Shown here: positions 5,578-5,948 of the stretch, piece after piece | Layout: each line of letters starts with the position of its first letter | Position numbering within the stretch: the first letter of the stretch is position 1 | Assembly (NCBI GenBank): GCA_047629355.1 | Contig: JBLHWU010000314.1 | Span: forward strand, 1 to 5,948 | DNA length: 5,948 nt | Direction of reading: 5' to 3' | From: CAYUNA01 sp047629355 | Lineage (GTDB): Bacteria > Bacteroidota > Bacteroidia > Chitinophagales > Saprospiraceae | The notes under the pieces: model-generated | What the model was told of the DNA's origin: nothing | Databases searched by the model: none | What the model saw: only the letters and a program-made list of their open reading frames with translations | Program-made: the position numbers and the translations under genes

Positions 5578-5712
5578 TTATCTAAGATTTTTTTGCAATT
5601 GCAATTGCTTATTCAAAACAATTTTGACCGTTTGTGGTCTTCCTTCTGAAAAAACCGTTATCCAATAAATACCATTTATTAATTTGGTAGTGTAACAAAT
5701 GTGCACCACCAT
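5578..5712 (-). pseudogene. Remnant of a T9SS type A C-terminal sorting domain
   Basis: The minus strand reads 44 codons from an ATG (5712-5710) to TAA (5580-5578). The core, TKLINGIYWITVFSEGRPQ followed by TVKIVLNK, matches the last strands of the type A sorting domain that directs proteins through the type IX secretion system: the NGIYW turn, a beta strand, then the TVKIVL strand and a short basic tail. A real cargo protein would carry hundreds of residues before this, but an in-frame TAA at 5715-5713 precedes the ATG. I could not follow homology further upstream, where the palindrome-containing DNA from 5768 begins. It is therefore a truncated 3' end of a surface or secreted protein gene, and the ATG is probably fortuitous. 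Its coding content beyond this tail is unknown. Confidence 0.7.
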
Positions 5713-5948
5713 TTATTGAAAAAGTGATTTATTACCGTGTAAACGAAGGTTATTTTAAGTTTGAGCAGCGAGAAAATCGTAAGATTTTCGAACTTCAAAA
5801 AACACCGTGCGCGTTGCCTACGGCACATTTCGAGCATTCAAAAAAAAATACATACAAAGTTCATTGACAATCAGGAATTAGAGCTAAGATTTTGAAAATC
5901 AAAAGGCTGTTTAGATATTTGTGAAGAGTATCAAATCTTCTATCTAAA
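5713..5948. other. Right-edge intergenic DNA with hairpin and GC-rich patch
   Basis: No gene is supported. A 7-bp hairpin, GAAAATC (5772-5778) with GATTTTC (5783-5789), lies inside a GCGAGAAAAT context resembling the hairpin at 5490-5520. A GC-rich patch (about 5804-5826, with GTGCGCGTTGCC) stands out in AT-rich surroundings. A 13-mer ATTGACAATCAGG at 5863-5875 also occurs at 4049-4061. These look like fragments of dispersed repeats and may mark the debris that cut off the T9SS gene. Confidence 0.5.

Overview
The window looks like chromosomal DNA of a Bacteroidota bacterium. The clearest taxonomic clue is a remnant on the minus strand near the right end that reads as the C-terminal tail of a type IX secretion (T9SS) type A sorting domain, a system essentially confined to this phylum. 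Genes with no Shine-Dalgarno sequence, A/T-rich start regions and many palindromic intergenic repeats fit the same phylum. The genus cannot be fixed from the sequence; a Saprospiria-like relative is only a guess.

Layout. Positions 1-796 hold no convincing gene but carry two related 32-bp palindromes (149-180, 296-327), one arm of a long inverted-repeat pair (355-483), a small hairpin and a triple A-rich repeat. A complete adenine deaminase gene (797-2449) follows, ending in a G-tract-rich, C-depleted stretch and a perfect 20-bp hairpin. Next is a nested palindromic element of about 141 bp (2528-2668). Two closely spaced plus-strand genes come next: a stand-alone GyrI-like ligand-binding protein (2729-3226) and a coiled-coil protein with an HPD-containing J domain (3257-3973). 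A 222-bp spacer with another strong hairpin leads to a DUF1853 family gene (4196-4993), a predicted member of the PD-(D/E)XK nuclease fold. From 4994 to the end there is no intact gene, only a second complete copy of the MITE-like element (5328-5483), a 14-bp hairpin, the T9SS tail remnant (5578-5712) and a GC-rich patch.

How the parts relate. All four genes are on the plus strand, but only the GyrI-like and J-domain genes are close enough (30 bp) to suggest co-transcription. Adenine deaminase serves purine salvage and is insulated on both sides by repeats. No common pathway links the four products. The most notable structural feature is the pair of about 90% identical MITE-like elements in opposite orientation that bracket all four genes, each followed on its right by a GGAGCG-containing hairpin. 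I see no convincing new defence or metabolic system. The unusual content is the density and variety of palindromic repeats and the decayed secretion-domain fragment.
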